From assembly GCF_003067705.1 (NCBI RefSeq), contig NZ_QANL01000001.1:1178001-1242000 (forward strand): a DNA stretch of 64,000 nucleotides. The letters are read 5' to 3'. Position 1 is the stretch's first letter. Every line of letters starts with the position of its first letter. Below, piece by piece: positions 61,922 to 64,000 of the stretch. This stretch comes from Planctomonas deserti (GTDB lineage: Bacteria > Actinomycetota > Actinomycetes > Actinomycetales > Microbacteriaceae). The notes beneath the pieces are model-generated. The model ran no database searches. It was given only the letters and a program-made list of their open reading frames with translations, and was not told where the DNA came from. The position numbers and the translations under genes are program-made.

Positions 61922-64000
61922 GCGGGGCTCACACCAAGCGCAGGGGCGGCGAGAAGCCCGACGGAGCCGAGAAGCCCGACGGAGCCGAGAAGACCGGGAA
62001 GGCGGGAAAGGCCGGGAAGCCGGCGAAGGCCGAGAAGCCGGAAAAGGTTCTGACCGAGGAGGAGCGGTACGAGCTCGAGCTCGCCGAGCAGGCGCGCATC
62101 AACGCCGACGACTGGTCGAGCGTCGCGCCGGGCAAGGCGGCGAACTTCGGCCAGAGCTTCGGGCGGCTGATCGGGCTGCTGCGCCCGCACGCGTTCGCGT
62201 TCATCTTCGTGTCCGCCCTCGGCGCCATCGGCGTCGTGCTCGCGATCATCGCGCCGCGCATCCTCGGCGAGGCGACGAACATCATCTTCGAGGGCGTCAT
62301 ATCGCTGCAGCTCCCCGCGGGCGTGAGTCAGGCGCAGGCGGTGGACGGGCTCCGCGCGTCGGGGCAGGACGACCTCGCCAACATCGTCTCCGCCATGCAG
62401 AACCTGGTTCCCGGCGAGGGCGTCGACTTCGTGCGGCTGGGACGCATCCTTGGCATTGTGCTGATGCTCTACGTCGCGAGCTCGGTGCTCACCTGGCTCC
62501 AGGGCTTCGTCATCAACGTCATCATGATGCGCACGATGTGGCAGCTCCGCGAGTCGGTGGAGGCGAAGATCAACCGCCTGCCCCTCGCGTACTTCGACCG
62601 TGTGCAGCGCGGCGAGCTGATCTCCCGGGTGACCAACGACATCGACAACATCACGCAGACCATGCAGCAGGCGCTGTCCACGGTCGTCACCTCGGTGCTC
62701 ACCGTCGTCGGCGTGCTCATCATGATGTTCACGATCTCGTGGCAGCTCGCCCTGGTGACCCTCGTGTCGCTACCGCTCATGGGCGTCATCTTCGGCATCA
62801 TCGGCCCGAAGTCGCAGGCCGCGTTCACCACGCAGTGGCGCAAGGTCGGCCGCCTGAACGCGCGCGTCGAGGAGTCGTTCTCCGGCCACGCCCTCGTGAA
62901 GGTGTTCGGGCGCGAGCAGGACTCGCTCGAGAAGTTCAAGGCCGAGAACGAGGAGCTGTACCAGGCGGCGTTCCGGGCGCAGTTCCTCTCCGGCATGATC
63001 ATGCCCGGCATGATGTTCATCGGGAACCTCACCTACGTGGGCATCGCCGTGCTCGGCGGCCTGATGGTGACCACGGGCCAGCTTCGCCTCGGCGACGTGC
63101 AGGCCTTCATCCAGTACTCGCAGCAGTTCACGCAGCCGCTGTCCGAGCTGGGCGGCATGGCGGCGGTCGTGCAGTCCGGCACGGCGTCTGCGGAACGCGT
63201 CTTCGAGCTGCTGGACGAGGAGGAGCAGGAGCCCGACCGCGCGGATGCGCCGGCGCCGGTGGACGGCGACGGCACGATCGTGTTCGAGAACGTCTCCTTC
63301 TCCTACTCGCCCGAGCACCCCCTCATCCGCGACCTGTCGTTCCGGGTGGAGCCGGGGCAGACCGTGGCCATCGTCGGCCCCACCGGCGCGGGCAAGACGA
63401 CGCTCGTGAACCTCGTGATGCGCTTCTACGAGCTCGACGGCGGCCGGATCCTGCTCGACGGGCAGGACATCGCGTCCCTCACCCGGCATGACGTGCGGGC
63501 GCGGACCGGCATGGTGCTGCAGGACCCGTGGCTCTTCGCCGGCAGCATCCGAGAGAACATCCGCTACGGCAGGCAGTCCGCGACGGACGAGGAGATCCTC
63601 ACCGCCGCGAGGGCGACGTACGTCGACCGCTTCGTGCACTCGCTGCCGGACGGGTACGACACCGTGCTCGACGAGGACGCGTCCAACGTGTCCGCGGGCG
63701 AGAAGCAGCTCATCACGATCGCCCGCGCGTTCGTCGCCCAGCCGTCGGTGCTCATCCTCGACGAGGCCACCTCGTCGGTGGACACGCGCACCGAGCTACT
63801 CCTTCAGCACGCAATGGCCGCGCTGCGCGAGGGACGCACGTCGTTCGTGATCGCCCACCGCCTGTCCACCATCCGGGATGCGGACCTCATCCTCGTGATG
63901 GAGCACGGCAGTATCGTGGAGCAGGGCAGCCACGACGCCCTGATCGCGGCGAAGGGCGCCTACTGGCGGCTGTACAACTCGCAGTTCGAGCAGGCGAGCG
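61918..64000 (+). CDS. Heterodimeric ABC exporter, catalytic half (partial at 3' end)
   Basis: Runs off the window after about 694 residues. A Lys/Ala/Gly-rich N-terminal tail of about 60 residues with EKPDGA and KAGK repeats precedes six membrane segments and an insertion loop. ATPase domain: Walker A GPTGAGKT, Walker B VLILDEAT with catalytic Glu and switch His in IAHRLST intact, but the signature is VSAGEKQL instead of LSGGQ. So its Walker motifs pair with the intact signature of the first half to make the one active site. Confidence 0.93.
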   Translation, partial: MSGAHTKRRGGEKPDGAEKPDGAEKTGKAGKAGKPAKAEKPEKVLTEEERYELELAEQARINADDWSSVAPGKAANFGQSFGRLIGLLRPHAFAFIFVSALGAIGVVLAIIAPRILGEATNIIFEGVISLQLPAGVSQAQAVDGLRASGQDDLANIVSAMQNLVPGEGVDFVRLGRILGIVLMLYVASSVLTWLQGFVINVIMMRTMWQLRESVEAKINRLPLAYFDRVQRGELISRVTNDIDNITQTMQQALSTVVTSVLTVVGVLIMMFTISWQLALVTLVSLPLMGVIFGIIGPKSQAAFTTQWRKVGRLNARVEESFSGHALVKVFGREQDSLEKFKAENEELYQAAFRAQFLSGMIMPGMMFIGNLTYVGIAVLGGLMVTTGQLRLGDVQAFIQYSQQFTQPLSELGGMAAVVQSGTASAERVFELLDEEEQEPDRADAPAPVDGDGTIVFENVSFSYSPEHPLIRDLSFRVEPGQTVAIVGPTGAGKTTLVNLVMRFYELDGGRILLDGQDIASLTRHDVRARTGMVLQDPWLFAGSIRENIRYGRQSATDEEILTAARATYVDRFVHSLPDGYDTVLDEDASNVSAGEKQLITIARAFVAQPSVLILDEATSSVDTRTELLLQHAMAALREGRTSFVIAHRLSTIRDADLILVMEHGSIVEQGSHDALIAAKGAYWRLYNSQFEQAS

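Overview
The window is high-GC DNA (about 70% G+C by eye) from an actinomycete. The best fit is family Microbacteriaceae. Reasons: tight operons with 4-bp ATGA/GTGA overlaps; many GTG starts; likely leaderless starts with a TANNNT box 6-12 nt before the start codon; the tRNA-Trp-secE-nusG-rplK-rplA order; a NusG with a long acidic N-terminus; a hadAB-like MaoC pair beside murB; and a menaquinone (men) cluster. I cannot name the species.

Layout. 1-5.2 kb: menaquinone genes (menD end, menF, menG, polyprenyl diphosphate synthase) and a ferredoxin/adrenodoxin-type reductase. 5.4-11.3 kb: a GGDEF-EAL protein, a membrane protein with a degenerate GGDEF domain, a cardiolipin synthase and a YajQ-family protein. 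11.3-17.5 kb: LacI regulator, tRNA-Tyr, inositol-phosphatase-like protein, M23 peptidase, and a GH13 glucosidase with two LacI-type operators. 17.5-28.2 kb: tRNAs, DedA protein, MaoC pair, murB, a DUF559 nuclease-like gene bracketed by two inverted copies of one palindrome, an aminotransferase, and secE-nusG-rplK-rplA. 28.2-33.2 kb: oxidoreductases, a YqaJ-like nuclease and a polyol-type catabolic pair.

33.2-38.2 kb holds the most interesting locus: a compact, apparently complete gene cluster for a linear azol(in)e-containing peptide (LAP/TOMM). It has a 67-aa precursor with a Cys/Ser/Thr-rich core and basic tail, an E1-like cyclodehydratase partner with two CxxC pairs, a YcaO cyclodehydratase ending in PxPxP, a SagB/McbC-type FMN dehydrogenase, and a two-gene ABC exporter. 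The genes overlap or nearly touch and a sigma70-like promoter precedes the precursor. The core does not look like plantazolicin or streptolysin S.

38.2-47.5 kb: beta-propeller protein, a four-unit 85-bp tandem array, MFS transporter, small alarmone synthetase, DUF3500 lipoprotein behind four 11-bp phased repeats, and nrdHIEF with NrdR-like boxes. 47.5-50.3 kb: AT-richer accessory segment with a Doc/Fic protein, an unknown membrane protein, and at its right edge a 71-bp remnant of a cardiolipin synthase 3' end. 50.3-59.7 kb: DoxX and Imm5-like genes, a second cardiolipin synthase, and a sugar ABC operon (binding protein, two permeases, DeoR regulator, SDR) without an ATPase gene. 60.2-64 kb: two halves of a heterodimeric ABC exporter with one degenerate nucleotide site; the second half runs off the window.

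Scattered between genes are several families of 50-85 bp palindromes. Three of them (22.1/23.1 kb, 30.1 kb, and 10.7/14.7/59.3 kb) share a two-tier design: outer stem, short mismatched internal loop, inner stem, short end loop. In the first family the inner-stem bases co-vary between copies so pairing is kept.
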